DNA of 64,000 bases from Linum tenue (taxonomy: Eukaryota; Streptophyta; Magnoliopsida; Malpighiales; Linaceae), in NCBI GenBank assembly GCA_946122785.1, contig CAMGYJ010000002.1, forward strand, positions 10,738,839-10,802,838, in the 5' to 3' direction. Positions 9,247-20,930 of this stretch are shown piece after piece. The position numbers and the translations under genes were made by a program. Positions within the stretch are counted from its first letter, which is position 1. Each line of letters begins with the position of its first letter. The notes under the pieces were generated by a model, which saw only the letters and a program-made list of their open reading frames with translations, did no database searches and had not been told where the DNA came from.

Positions 9247-11563
9247 AAGTAGGGAGGGAACGACGGGAGAGACTACGGCAGGCTACAGGCCAAGCAAACA
9301 CCGGTCGGAACGGTCGGAATGGGTTGGGTTATTGGCGCTCCGAGTGCTGTAGACGATGCAGTTGTTTCATCTCCGTTGTGGAGCGCGATTCAGTCAATCG
9401 GCGGCAGGTAATGAGATAGTGTTTCTCGGATTGACTGCTAGAGACAATCAGTGGGCCCGTTGAACGTCTCCGCAGCCCAGTTAATTTTCTGTTTCCGAAA
9501 GTACCCCTCCGAGAAACGCTCCGGAGGCAGCGATTTTGAAATGGGGCTCCCGTTTTTTCTTTCGGCGTATTATATTACTAGTTTTTTACCCGGTTTGTTG
9601 GCCGGAGAGTTTCATTATCATTTATACCAATTGATTTTATCTATATATTAAAAATCTTTTGAATCACCTACATTTTTATACTCTCACTTTATAAGCGAGT
9701 ATGTGATATGCATATATTAAAAATTCTCAATACTTAGCATACTCACCTATGATTCTATTTTTTTCTAACAAAAAATTATATCGTGAAGATTTATCACATC
9801 CCATTTAGGATATCATATCAAGATTTGTCAAACCAAGACACTCAAATTTATTATATTAAACTACATATAACAATTCGTGATTCTCGAGTCAGGACAAACT
9901 CTAAACCAATTATTGAGAGTTCAAATTATTAGATAAAGATGATTAATTAATGGATAAATTTTGTTTATTCCACGTGAAACTTAACACATATTGTACCCCT
10001 TACGATGATCATATTATCTAATCATGACTCATTTTCATGCCAATGTTCATGAAGTCTTAGTTGAGGATTTTATGTCAAATTTGTCTATCAAGACACTCAA
10101 ATTTAGTATATTTATACAATATGTATCATATCACTAATTCTTGAAGTAGTTATTGTCTATATGTTGGTTCAGAATCTCAACCCAAGACACTCACCACACT
10201 ATCAAGGGTTCTTGTCTTAACATGGTCATTTAGTGTATATATTTCCAACTATTTTAATGTGCATTTGTAAAAAAAAATTTATCTTTGGTGTTTGGTTCAT
10301 GAAACCGTACTAAACATCGTATTGGAAAATTCAGTCGTAGGGTCTTTTATGGCAAAATCGTGGCTTAACTACAGTTCAACAGTTAGTACCGTGAAATACA
10401 ATGTATCGGTTTACCAAAAACCGATGCATGGGAATAACCTTCTCGAAAACAGCAATTTCGTCGGTACGATATGGTTTCATTAACCATTTATGAAACAAAC
10501 ATTTTATTACTCATCTTAATAACTGATAAAGCGTGCCTACAACGCCACAAATTTTAGGTGCATTTAAAATGGCGTATCGTTTGAACAATTAATTTATAAT
10601 TTTTTAAAAATTTGATTTTTATCAATTTATTAAAAATTTATACAACCATTATGACATTTCGCATACATATGGATTCATGGATGTATTGTAGACACATCTA
10701 TTGTTAATATCTAAGCATATGTAAAGAGTTTAATTTACTTTTTAATCATAGTTAATACCTTCGAACTTTGCTCGATCAGTGGAATATGAAAGAAAAAAAT
10801 AATTGTGGCTAGGATAACTCTATCTAAATACAAATGGCTTCATCTTACAAAGTAAAATATTTATGTTTTGACACTTTGATATCATAACATTTTTGTTATT
10901 GCCAAAATTTGGTATTCAGTCACAGGCTCACAACCGTACTACCAAATGACTTTTTACAATTGCCTTGTTGAACTCATCATTATTAAAGATTTATAATTTT
11001 TAACTCAATAACTCGGATTAGACTGTCAAATACATTCAACTATTAAACGTAAATTGTCAGCCTTTGTTTGATCAATGCTTAGGTCAGTGGTTGATGATAC
11101 ATGATGTTTACCATACATCGTTTACAAATACTTCTTTAACATTCACATGTGTCATATAATACTTGTACATCGTCAAGTTTCTATCCAGATATTCGGTTAT
11201 ATAATACTTACTATATTTGATAGACGTATACATTTGAAATGAGAAAATGTTTGATAGTAAAAACTATAGTTCATTTTTGAAAGTCGATTGATCGTCAAAC
11301 CACTGTTTTCTCTCTTTCCATCGCTACATTTGTTTGATCGGATAAAATATTATTATTTATGTGTGTGTTTTTTCTATTTTTCCATTAAAATGTAACTTAT
11401 TATTAAGTTTTAGCATAAATGAATAAAAATTCACTTAAAAATGTAATAATATGTTTTCGATTTAAAAAATGTGAGAGATGTCAATTTACAAACATTAGTC
11501 TATTATTGCATACATTGATTAATACATATAATGCAAAAAAAAAAAAATTAATAAAAGAAAAAA
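9247..11563. other. AT-rich intergenic stretch, nothing identified
   Basis: No ORF with recognisable content, no RNA gene and no bounded transposon was seen. The sequence is AT-rich from about 9600 onward. Confidence 0.6.
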
Positions 11564-11650
11564 ATTAAAGAAGAGAGAGAGGTAGCTCCATAAATTGATC
11601 ATTAACTCGTTAATGAGTTATTTATGGAGTTATCTCTCTCTTCTTTTAAT
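11564..11650. repeat. Near-perfect 87-bp palindrome (small fold-back)
   Basis: The left arm (ATTAAAGAAGAGAGAGAG, then GGTAGCTCCATAAAT) pairs with the right arm (ATTTATGGAGTTA, then TCTCTCTCTTCTTTTAAT) around a centre near ATTAACTCGTTAAT at about 11607. A few mismatches remain. It could be a tiny MITE or the source of a hairpin RNA. No flanking duplication is obvious. Confidence 0.85.
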
Positions 11651-12399
11651 GGTGTTTTCTTTTATTCAATAAGTAATTTTTGAACAACCATAATATATAG
11701 TAAGATAAGATAATATATATATATGCTTGTTCTGCTTCTGCCGTTTCCAAGGAAAGGAAGAAAAGGGACGGTCTAGGAAAGACATGTGGTTCCTGCTTTG
11801 TGCATGTAAGTATACTTCCGGTAATCATGGTTTCTATCTCCGATCTCTGTTGGTTACCGAATGAGAAAGAAGAGAAGGACTCTACATTCAATTATCGAGC
11901 TTTTAGATATAAAGCAAGGACCGTTGGACATGAAGGAATGCATTGTTGGGAATGTATGAAACTACTTGTCTCCTCTATACTGGTTGGTTGGTTACTGGAG
12001 GAGGGAAAGAAACACTTAGCAGTCATTTTTTATGCCGGGTAATTACTCTGTCATTCTTTTCAATTTGATGTCTTTCCAGAGTATATGATTACATATATCA
12101 TATATGGTTTTGGCACTATTTGGTTTGGTTCAGAAATTTCAAATACTTTCGAAGTATTTGAGATGGGACAAACTCATAATAATCATATTATAAGAAGAGT
12201 TTAAGAAAAATTCAAGTATTTTGAATTTGGAAAAATTCATGTTGAATTCTTGGAAACAAATTTTGCATAAAATTTGTGAGTTTCAATTTTGGGCACTTGA
12301 AAGATGCAACACTTCGGTTTATGTGACCAAGTTGTTTTGAGTAAATTGAAATAATGGATTTCTACCTCATTTTATTGACAAAGAATCATGTAAGCTTGT
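11651..12399. other. Intergenic, nothing identified
   Basis: An 80-codon open frame at 11800-12042 has no recognisable motif and no supporting signals. The rest is AT-rich without clear features. Confidence 0.5.
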
Positions 12400-13495
12400 C
12401 ATGAAAAGAAAGAGGACGAGACTACGAGCATCTGGGATCAAACGGCACCTGAATTGGAGGTCAAACGAGCTCAACAAAGCTTAGGAGTGCATGCTGGAAA
12501 TTGTGCACGGCCGTGTAAAATTCTGCACGGCTGTGAGTTTTCCAGGGGGTTTGCACGGCCAAAACCACAATTTGCACGGCCGTGCAAGTAGGGGCTGCGA
12601 ATCTCAGCGGGTATAAAAGCTATTTTGCAATTTTTGGAGAGAGAGCTGGGTTTTGGATTCCAAACACCCAAGGGACGAACCCTAGAGAGAGAGCGACTTG
12701 GGATCATTCTTGGAGGTATTTTGGAGGATCACCATTAGAGCTTGAGAATCAAGCTTCGAGATGGAGATTGAAGATCGAGATCATATTTTTAAAGTCTCTC
12801 TCTTCTCTATGGAGTAACTTCCCTTCACTTAGGTTTTGAGGAACCCTTGTTCCATGTGTTAGGATCTTTCTTGTATGAAGTTTTGGATGCTATATTGTGT
12901 GATTATAATCGATTGAGGCATGATTTATTGAGTCAATTGAATCCTGATCAAATTCTTTTGATTTCTGCTTTAACCTTTGATAGATAGAATCTGATTAGGT
13001 TAAGAGAGCTTCCTTGATTGATAGTAAGTGAATTGGTTGTGCGAGAGTCAGTCAATTCACTGCTTTGTACTGGAATTCATTCCAGTAGTGAAGATCTGTG
13101 TGAATCGCCTTAGCAGTCTATCCCGGTGAAGGCTAGTCGCCTGCCGAGTATTCTGTCTAAGAGGGGTTGGTCAGCTTAAGAGATTCCAAGCTAATTTAGG
13201 ATCTTCCGCAGTTTAATCAACAGTAGATCAACCAAAGGTAATTGCAACTTGGACCTAATTGAGGAGCTAGGGGGAATCATACCTAAGTGAGTTCCCAACC
13301 TGTAATTAGTAGAGTAGTTATTAGAGTAGTTTAGTAAATCAATCCTTAATCTGGTTTGCTAGATAATGAACTGAAGCCGAGTAATAGTAACTCTAGAGAC
13401 CCGTGGATTCGATATTTATTACTAGTGCCACTATACTGCAGTCCCTTTCATTGGTTACACTTGGTCATTGTTAGGTGTTGTGTCGTAGCATGTCA
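12400..13495 (+). mobile_element. Diverged Athila-type solo LTR
   Basis: This stretch aligns by eye with the Athila LTRs at 44850-46211 and 55809-57160. Shared blocks in order are CACGGCCGTG palindromes, GAGAGAG-rich leader, CTCTATGGAGTA, AATCCTGATCAAATTC, TTTCTGCTTTAACCT, CTTCCGCAGT, GGTAATTGCAA, CTAGGGGGAA and GGTTACACTTGG. It ends at CATGTCA (13495), equivalent to GAGTGAGTCA. No TGGCGCCGTTGCC primer site follows, so it is a solo LTR or lone 3' LTR. A good TATA (TATAAAAG near 12612) follows the palindromes. The left edge is uncertain. Confidence 0.75.
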
Positions 13496-13929
13496 ATAGC
13501 CCTTTGTGGACTATAATAAAGGTGGTTTGGATGGTTGTAAGCTATCCGGTTAAGGAAATGTAATATGAACAATCATAGGTGTGTAAAACCTATGGGATGA
13601 GGCTAGTGGGGACTTGTGAATCAAGTCTATCTAAGCCAGAATGATTGCAAACGTTATGTTCATAGTATGTTGGACATAGTTTGAAAGAGTATACCTCCAA
13701 TTTGTTGGAGATGAAATTTGGTTAATGCACGTCTAAAGAATTGCATCACAAAGAATTGCATCACGAGATAGTCATAAGCGATAAGGAATTCTAATTCCTA
13801 TAAGATGCTTGAGAAGACATGATAATTTGTTTATTATATATGTGGTTTAGGACTTGATGTTTCCTATGCCATGAGGGCAAGGAAAATGAAGCTATGATTG
13901 ATCCTTATAGGAATTTAATAAGCTTGCCA

Positions 13930-14430
13930 TTGGAAAACAATTAGGTCATAATTCGTCATGATAATTCGTCATCAAGATAAGCATTAGGTCATAATTGTTT
14001 ATGGTATAAGTACACTATACCATTGGAAAACAATTAAACTTATGATTATTATGTGTAGCTATGTGTCAGAATTGTTTATGGTATATATAGATATATACCA
14101 TTGGAAAAACAATTTGGCATGAGAGCTCAATTGAGGTGCTCATATTGAACTTAAAGTCTAATTACTTATGGTATATTTATACCAATGAAAAGTAATTAGG
14201 CAATTGTATTAGTAATTTGTTTGAATTACTTGTGGTATATCATGTTACATAGATGAAATGACATTGGTAAGTAATTAGATGGGATCTCCATTACTGAAAT
14301 GCATTTGAATTACTTATGATGTCTCAAGTTGCCTTGATCAATACCATTGGTAAGTAATTAGATGATATTTCTAATAAAATCTGAATTGTTTGTGGTATGC
14401 TAATCGAGTACCATTGGTAAACAATTAGAT
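13930..14430. repeat. Array of about six or seven small related hairpins
   Basis: The pair AATTGTTTATGGTAT … ATACCATTGGAAAACAATT recurs with varied loops and substitutions, for example around 13998-14035, 14071-14115, 14160-14200, 14224-14278, 14310-14360 and 14383-14428. Each unit folds on itself (AATTGTTT with AAACAATT, GGTAT with ATACC). Spacing is irregular, so this is not a simple tandem repeat. Confidence 0.7.
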
Positions 14431-15211
14431 ATATATAGTGATTGGCAAGTTCAATCAGTAAAACCATGGAAAATAAAAGAATTATTCCATGATGTTTGGC
14501 AAATGGTAGAATTATGGGGGGAGAAGATTCGTTGTTCCAGCTATGATCTCTCAACACCCTACAACGAGACATAAACCTATCCATAAAGAAAATGTGGAAA
14601 GGTAAACGAAGTCATACTTCAAAGTATGAAGATGTATAGTGAGAAAGAGCAAGTCCATAAACCGTGTGGAGTTAACCAAATTCAAGGGTTAACTTATGAG
14701 TAAACTCTAGCATATGTTGACAGTTATGTCAAAGAGCTAGTTTGAGAAATCCAAAGAATATTTTATAGAAATGTTGATCCACTCTTCCCAAAGGGTAAAT
14801 AATGTCAACCATATACATGCAAGTATATGAACAACATTCCTCTAACCGAAAACGTTGGTTTCAAAAACTATGGCGAAATAGTTGAAATGTGGGGGATATA
14901 TTGAAAAGAAGTGGTGTGGAATGTCGCTTTGGTGATTCCAGTTGAAGTGATACTTAGGAGTTTTATGTAAATCCTAAGCTAAGTCGTAAATGTCACTACA
15001 TTTAAAGAGATACTTGTGCATTTCAAGTACTCTAAGGTTAATGAAGTGGAGAGACTTCAACACCATTGTCATGTGTTAAGATTATTGCAAGGAAATAAAA
15101 TCAAGTCAACCACACGTGATATGTTAGTGAATCAAAAGAGACGAGCCTTTGGTGTATTTTACCCAAAGGAACTCACCGGGTGAACCAAAAGCCATAGTCC
15201 ATTAATGGATA

Positions 15212-15788
15212 GGCATTTATGGTTAACGGGGAGCAGTATCTTGGAAAATGTCCAAGTTAAACTCTAAGACCGGTGAAGTTGAATAGTCTGGCCTGCAAAA
15301 ACTGGCGTTAATAAAACGCATTTGTGCACAAAGTTGTTATTGCAAGGGCTAGAAGTGTTATGTGAAAATCTCGTCATATATAATGGAAACATAACACTAG
15401 TTAGGCATTTATGTTTAACGGGGAGCAGTATCTTGGAAAATGTCCAAGTTAAACTCTAAGACCAGTGAAGTTGAATAGTTGGCCCGCAAAGACTGACGTT
15501 AATAAAACGCATTTGTGCACAAAGTTGTTATTGCAAGGGCTAGAATTGTTATGTGAAAATCTCGTCATAGATTATGGAAACATAACACTAGTTGTTGGGC
15601 ATTTATGGTTAACGGGGAGCAGTATCTTGGAAAACGTCCAAGTTAAACTCTAAGATCGGTGAAGTTGAATAGTCTGGCCCGCAAAGACTGGTGTTAATAA
15701 AACGCATTTGTGCACAAAGTTGTTATTGCAAGGGCTAGAAGTGTTATGTGAAAATCTCGTCATAGATAATGGAAACATAACACTAGTT
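15212..15788 (+). repeat. Triple tandem repeat, unit ~193 bp
   Basis: Units begin with GGCATTTATG(G/T)TTAACGGGG at 15212, 15404 and 15598 (periods 192 and 194). Each runs through a GAGCAGTATCTTGG block and a CATTTGTGCACAAAG block to ATAACACTAGT. Differences between units are few. No coding content. Confidence 0.9.
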
Positions 15789-16494
15789 ATTGGTTAATTT
15801 CTAGTGAAGTTATCGGAGATGATCAGTTTCGATCAAATGATAACAAACTGTGGGGCCCGCCTAGAAATTAATTAAATCATCGAAGGGAATGGACTCGTGG
15901 GCTAAGACAAATCATCATGGCGGTAACTCTACCTAAGTAGGATTGGCAGGACCCAACCTCTAGGTTTAAGGAGCATACAAAGTTGTGAATGATGGTCCGC
16001 ATTGTCAAATTATTCAATGTTCATTCTCATGACGAGACAATGTCCAAAATAAGTTTTAAACCTAAATATCAAAAGGTTTTTAATGGTTTCTAAGTTTGAC
16101 ACGTGGTGTGATCAAATAGTGTACTTCCGGAATACACGTTTAGAAATCACCTATGTGAGTGTGAAGTGGAGCCGCTTCAAGGAGAATAAAAGAAGGCCAG
16201 TTCTCTAAGCAGTCATGAGACCAGGCGGTGTTCATGGCTAAAACGAACACAACAATGAGAACTAGTGAACGGAATAAGAGTTAGTTGTGTGACATATGTT
16301 GTCTTAGTATACAAGCAAAACCGACGGTTCAAAGATATCACATTCTACCGATTGGTGAGTATACTTGATATATGTTCACTAAGGAAGGTTCAAAGGGAAA
16401 CCTACCTATTCCGATGCAACTAATTCTTAGTCGAGAATCACACAATTTTTTGCATAGTTTTTAAAGTACAACATTCTCCATTCATGTGGGGGAT

Positions 16495-17099
16495 TGTTGG
16501 GGTTTTTAGTGGTGTGAATGGAAAAGAAAGGGGAAAGTTCCAAGAGAGTCTCTTGAAGTGCCATGTTGGTAAGATGTGGGAAGGAACAACCTTGAATTCG
16601 ATCGATTTGATATAATATGTGGTTAATCGATTAAATTGGTTTGTGTACCAAACGGACCAAACCAAACCGATTTGAACCAAATCAAACCGAACCGATATGG
16701 CGGTTGGAATAACCAAACTAGTCCAACTACCATTGGCCAAACCGATGCAGTGGTTCATTATTTTAAAAAACGAACCAATGTGTTGGTTGGGGTGTAACCA
16801 CTCATACGAAGAGTTGCCTCCCTTCGTAAGCACCCCTTCATTTTCTATAAATAGCACCTAACCTCCTCTGGTTTTTACATGGATTTTTCCGGTACCAAAA
16901 TTCTGCCAAAATCTAAAACTAGTTTTCTGCATTCTTTCCAAAATGAAAATAGGGTCAAGTGTGGTTCTTGCCGGTTCACTGCGTTTGATGGTTTCCGAGG
17001 TTTGAGGTACCGCTACGCCGGAAAAGGTACGTCCTTTCTATCCTAGGAGGAATCATCTCATAACCTTGTGTACTAGAGGGGAATAAGATTCTTTAAGAT
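16495..17099 (+). mobile_element. 3' LTR of a copia-like element (right edge uncertain)
   Basis: It starts TGTTGGGG immediately after the polypurine tract. It contains a TATA box, TATAAATA at 16846-16853, and many ACCAAACCAAACC-type stretches resembling the copia LTR at 60363-60889. A matching CCCCAACA end occurs only at 17605-17612, beyond the fold-back, so the fold-back may lie inside the LTR's terminal part. Confidence 0.55.
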
Positions 17100-17612
17100 T
17101 GTTGGGGAAATTTGTTCACGTATACTATTTTCTTGCAACACAAGCAAACACATAAGATTAAGAAAACATGCAAAGACACATCACGCAACATTTCAAATTG
17201 CATGTATATATAAAATAAAGGCTTCATGTGACAAAACAATGGCATATACACCAAGTCACGAACACAAGAACATCATGCGATCTAATGATGACACGGCGTC
17301 TGATTGTGTCGAGCTGAATACGAGAACAATTATGAAATAAGATTCCTCAACAATTATTTAAGAATCTTATTTAATAATTGTTCTTGTATTCTGCTCGACA
17401 CAATCAAACGGCGTATCACCATTAGATTGCATGAAGTTCTTGTGTTCGTGACTTGGTGTATATGCCATTGTTTTATCACATGAAGCCTTTATTGTATATA
17501 TACATGTCATTTGAAATGTTGCGTGGTGTATCTTTGCATGTTTTCTTAATATTATGTGTTTGCTTGTGTTGCAAGAAATTAAAATAGTATACGTGAACGA
17601 TTTTCCCCAACA
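17100..17612. repeat. Long inverted repeat (arms ~240 bp, short centre)
   Basis: The left arm from TGTTGGGGAAA (17100) and the right arm ending TTTCCCCAACA (17612) are reverse complements over almost their whole length, with scattered mismatches and a 3-base indel. Matching blocks include TTGCAACACAAGCAAACACA, GGCTTCATGTGA, AATGGCATATACACCAAG and GATTGTGTCGAGC. The centre lies near 17340-17375. The flanks AAGAT and GATAT could share a 3-bp GAT duplication, which is weak evidence. Confidence 0.9.
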
Positions 17613-18331
17613 GATATTTCCCTTTTTACTTCCTTATTAATATCTGGGTGCCGCCACTCCAAGTAGGGCTGGCTATTTTGTCCGAGTTTTTTGGTTTTAC
17701 CCGAAACTGTACCGTATAACCCGGACCGAAATCGGACCGGATAGTAAAACAATCTAATCCAATCTTTGGACTTAGATTTGAGGTAAAAAACTGTTCGGAG
17801 CCGGATCGAAAACTGGATAGAGATCGGATAAGACCCAAAACTTAAGGGTAATTTGCATAAACGGTCACAAACCATTACTTCACAATCAGTAGCTGACAGA
17901 GTGACAGTGCACTTAGTTTTAGCACTATTGAAAAAACAAAATACAACCATTAAAACCTTAAACTGATCAGTACCAGCGGGGAACTGCAGTGCAAATTACT
18001 GCAGTGATGCATATTTCCCTTTTTACTTCCTTATTAATGAATTGCTTAGCCATTATTGAGAAAATACAACCATTACAACCTAGCCTATATCTGGGTGCCG
18101 CCACTCTAAGTGATAGGCGCTTGATGGCCTGTAGGCTGCTGATGCAGCAGCAGGCAACGAGGAGCAAGCAACCCACCATTTGAAAAAATGACAGGCTCGT
18201 ACGTAAGTCCAGCCACGACGAGGAGGAGAAACAGCAAAGAAGTAAAATTGTAAAGATTGTTGATATGATTTGAATTAGATTATTTGTTGTCGATTGGAAT
18301 TTGGAAGTCACGAATTATTCTTTATCAGATT
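17613..18331. other. Intergenic with a scrambled partial duplication
   Basis: The segments TATTTCCCTTTTTACTTCCT (17616 and 18010) and TATCTGGGTGCCGCCACTC (near 17640 and 18088) occur twice. The first copy looks like the second with its middle deleted. A fragment starting TAGGGCTGGCTAT (near 17664) resembles a hAT end but has no partner. No gene was recognised. Confidence 0.5.
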
Positions 18332-19763
18332 GGGTTAATGTCAAGTTTGGTTACTGGGTTAACCAAAACGTGTCATGTTTAGTTACTAAAAAATGTTAAT
18401 ATCTATTTTGATCACTCGAATTAGTAAAATGGTCCACGTTTAGTCACTCTTCGTTAACTTATGTGACAATCAACAATACGATTGACCGTTAAATGTCTGA
18501 CGTGATAATTAAAAAATTAATATAATTATTTTATTATTACCACATCATTAAAATAATTAAAATTAACAAGCTCCCTGCATCTCGCCTGTAAATCCTGGAA
18601 ATTATCTTGAAAAAACCCAATCCCTGCATCCCAAAACCCAATTGCAAAATCTCACTGTAAATCCGACAAGTTCAACCGCATGCCCGTCTCTGTGGTGTTC
18701 AAATGGTTACCGTGGTAATAACCAAACCAATTAAGCCTAAATTTTATTAACCATGAAATAAAATATCTTAACCAAACCGTCCAAATTAACACGAAAATCA
18801 AATTAACCAAACCAAAGTTTAATGGATTTGGTTAATCGGATAATCGGATTAACCAAATAGCATAACATTACATGAAAACAAACATAAACTATCATTTTAT
18901 ATAAGCAATAATAATAAGACTAACCATCCATAATTATCATCGTCATTCGAGTTAAGACATCATTCATCATCTCTGCACCTAATATAGGGCTTACAATAAA
19001 CCCCTAAACGTAAATACATACCAATACCCCTCATTAGAAAGTTAAAGCTCTCCTGCAAAACACTTAAACTGTATATAGTTTGAGGTGGTTGTCATGGTAT
19101 TGTACGTAATTCTAAAGTCTAGTAGTTATCCAAAATATTCCAGTTTAGTAAATATAGGCAGACTCATTTAATTTTTGATCCATAATGTTTTGGTTTGTTG
19201 ACCACATGGAAATAAAACAGGTAATCACGAAAATTTGGTTTGGTTAGTTGCATGGAAGTATAAATAATTTTGTATATTAGGTGTATCATTAATTGGTTAA
19301 TTGGTTTCATTGGTTACAAGGTTGAAACCAAACAAAACCACCTAAACCAAATAAGCTAAATTATTTAACCAAACCAAACCAATTATCCAACTTAACCAAA
19401 CCAAATTAACCGAATGCTACTAGGTTAATATGGTTATCACGGTAACCAATCCATTTGAACACCCCTACCCGTCTCCTCCATGAGTTGCTATTGTTTCAGC
19501 TCTTGCCGATCTCCAAAACCCAAACCCAGCAAACGAGAGCTCTGCTCGAAGCCGACGAAGTGCGTTCTCTAGCTACAGCCTGCCCGTCTCTCCACGAGCT
19601 GGCTACTGCTTCAACTGTTGCCAATCCCCAAAACCCGATCCCAGAAACAGGCGGTGCTGAGGTGGGTTCTTCAGTGACCAGAATTGATATTAATTTTTTT
19701 CAGTGACTGAACATTGACACGTTTTAGTAAAGCAAGTGACCAAACTTGGCATTTAATTTACCC
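18332..19763. mobile_element. Mutator-like non-autonomous element A
   Basis: The ends are inverted (GGGTTAATGTCAAGTTTGG … CCAAACTTGGCATTTAATTTACCC) and are flanked by TTATCAGAT at 18322-18330 and 19764-19772, a 9-bp target duplication. 9-10-bp duplications plus long inverted ends are characteristic of Mutator-like elements. The inner part holds GC-richer, gene-like sequence (19468-19680) with a local duplication of a CCCGTCTC…CAAAACCC block, possibly captured. A hAT element is nested at 18691-19467. Confidence 0.8.
18691..19467. mobile_element. Nested hAT-type non-autonomous element
   Basis: It begins TGTGGTGTTCAAATGG and ends CCATTTGAACACCCCTA. The right end is the usual plant hAT terminus TAGGGGTGTTCAAATGG in reverse. 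The 8-bp duplication CCCGTCTC flanks it at 18683-18690 and 19468-19475. The interior is AT-rich with many ACCAAACCAA motifs and no transposase frame. Confidence 0.85.
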
Positions 19764-19772
19764 TTATCAGAT

Positions 19773-20920
19773 AGGATTAAGGTGAAGCAGACTGGAGAAA
19801 TACTATACATGTACTTCTCAATATCTATAATCGATTAAAGTATAGTGAAATTAGCGTTCTCCTGTTCTTTAGACTAACTAACACACTTTGTGTTACTGAA
19901 CCATGTAAATCTGTCTGGTCTTTACTTTCTTACATCGTCAATTATCTCAATCCGTTTTTAACAAATGTTGTATCGGAATACCAATGGTATAATATTTTAA
20001 ATTGAAATTTTTATTTAATTATGGTTTAATCGTTTAATACTTATAAAATCGTCTACAGATCTAGACCCAACAGTATTTTAGAAACCCAAGTAATATTTTA
20101 GATAATTAGAAGATATAAACATATGCTATAAACTCACATTTTATGTAATAGGTCTGTTCAAAATAAATAGTAAATGACCAGCATACTTCATCTTAAATAT
20201 CTGGTTTGAACTTTAAAATTAGAAAATATATGAAGATGAAGTACAAAAGTCATCTTTAATTATCTGGTTTGAACTTTAAAATTAGAAAAATATATGAAGA
20301 TGAAGTACAAAAGTTAAGTAATTAGTTCAAATTTAAGCAAAAATTAAATTAGAAAATATATGAAGATGAAGTATAAAAGTTAAGTAATTAGTTCAAATTT
20401 AAGCAAAAATTAAACCAAAAAGAGAAAATATGCAAAAATATGGTCCTGTCAGGGATTGAACCTGGATACCCGGAAGATACTAAAAAGTGTTTTCTGCTGG
20501 ACTAGCGCTAGGCTAAGTTTATCATTTTTGCGCGGAACGGTTATTGTATTATAGCTAATTTCCAAAATTCTCGATATTTTTACACGTCATCTTCAAAATT
20601 CTGGGGTGCCGGGCTCCCACAAGAACAAGGTAGCTCCGCCCTGGACCATGATTAATTCGCCCCGCTCCACCTGCATGCGGCTACGAATTCAAGAACTCGT
20701 CCGTAATCACTATTCACCGGCGTGCTCGGCATTAATTTGCGCAGCAAAATATAAAGCAGAACCGATAAACACCCGATGGTTATAGAAGTTATGTATAAGC
20801 TACAAACTACTCGTCATGAATATATAGGGATAGTTTGCTTTGATTTCTTATATTTTTTTTTCTGGTGAAATTCGATTTCTCATATATTTGTTAACATTAT
20901 GGAAATTTATTGTTTACTTA
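19773..20920. other. Intergenic; short repeats, no gene
   Basis: No gene was recognised. It contains the tandem repeat at 20190-20415. A tRNA-like box pair lies near 20443-20520, which I treat only as a possible SINE head. Confidence 0.55.
20190..20415 (+). repeat. Imperfect tandem duplications around AAAATATATGAAGATGAAGTA
   Basis: The block AGAAAATATATGAAGATGAA followed by GTACAAAAGT occurs three times. Two copies carry a preceding TCTGGTTTGAACTTTAAAATT and two a following TAAGTAATTAGTTCAAATTT. It looks like two successive overlapping duplications. Confidence 0.85.
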
Positions 20921-20930
20921 TTAAATTTGA

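Larger units (their letters stand above)
13496..16494 (+). mobile_element. Non-coding body of a decayed LTR retroelement
   Basis: No protein motif survives. The 3' part shares phrases with the copia element at 60363-63333 read on its own strand, notably AAGTGGAGCCGCTTCAAG, and it ends in a polypurine tract (ATGTGGGGGAT, 16484-16494) directly before a TGTTGGGG LTR start. I read this as the internal region of a large non-autonomous copia-like element. No 5' LTR or primer site was found. It contains the hairpin array and the ~193-bp tandem repeat listed separately. Confidence 0.5.

Noticed and set aside
11800..12042. 80-codon ORF
   Set aside because: No recognisable motif and no transcription signals; expected by chance.
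20443..20520. tRNA gene or SINE head (GGTTCAATCCC and TAGCGCTAGTCC boxes on the minus strand)
   Set aside because: No cloverleaf can be drawn and the acceptor stem is missing. A SINE is possible but its body and target duplications were not found.
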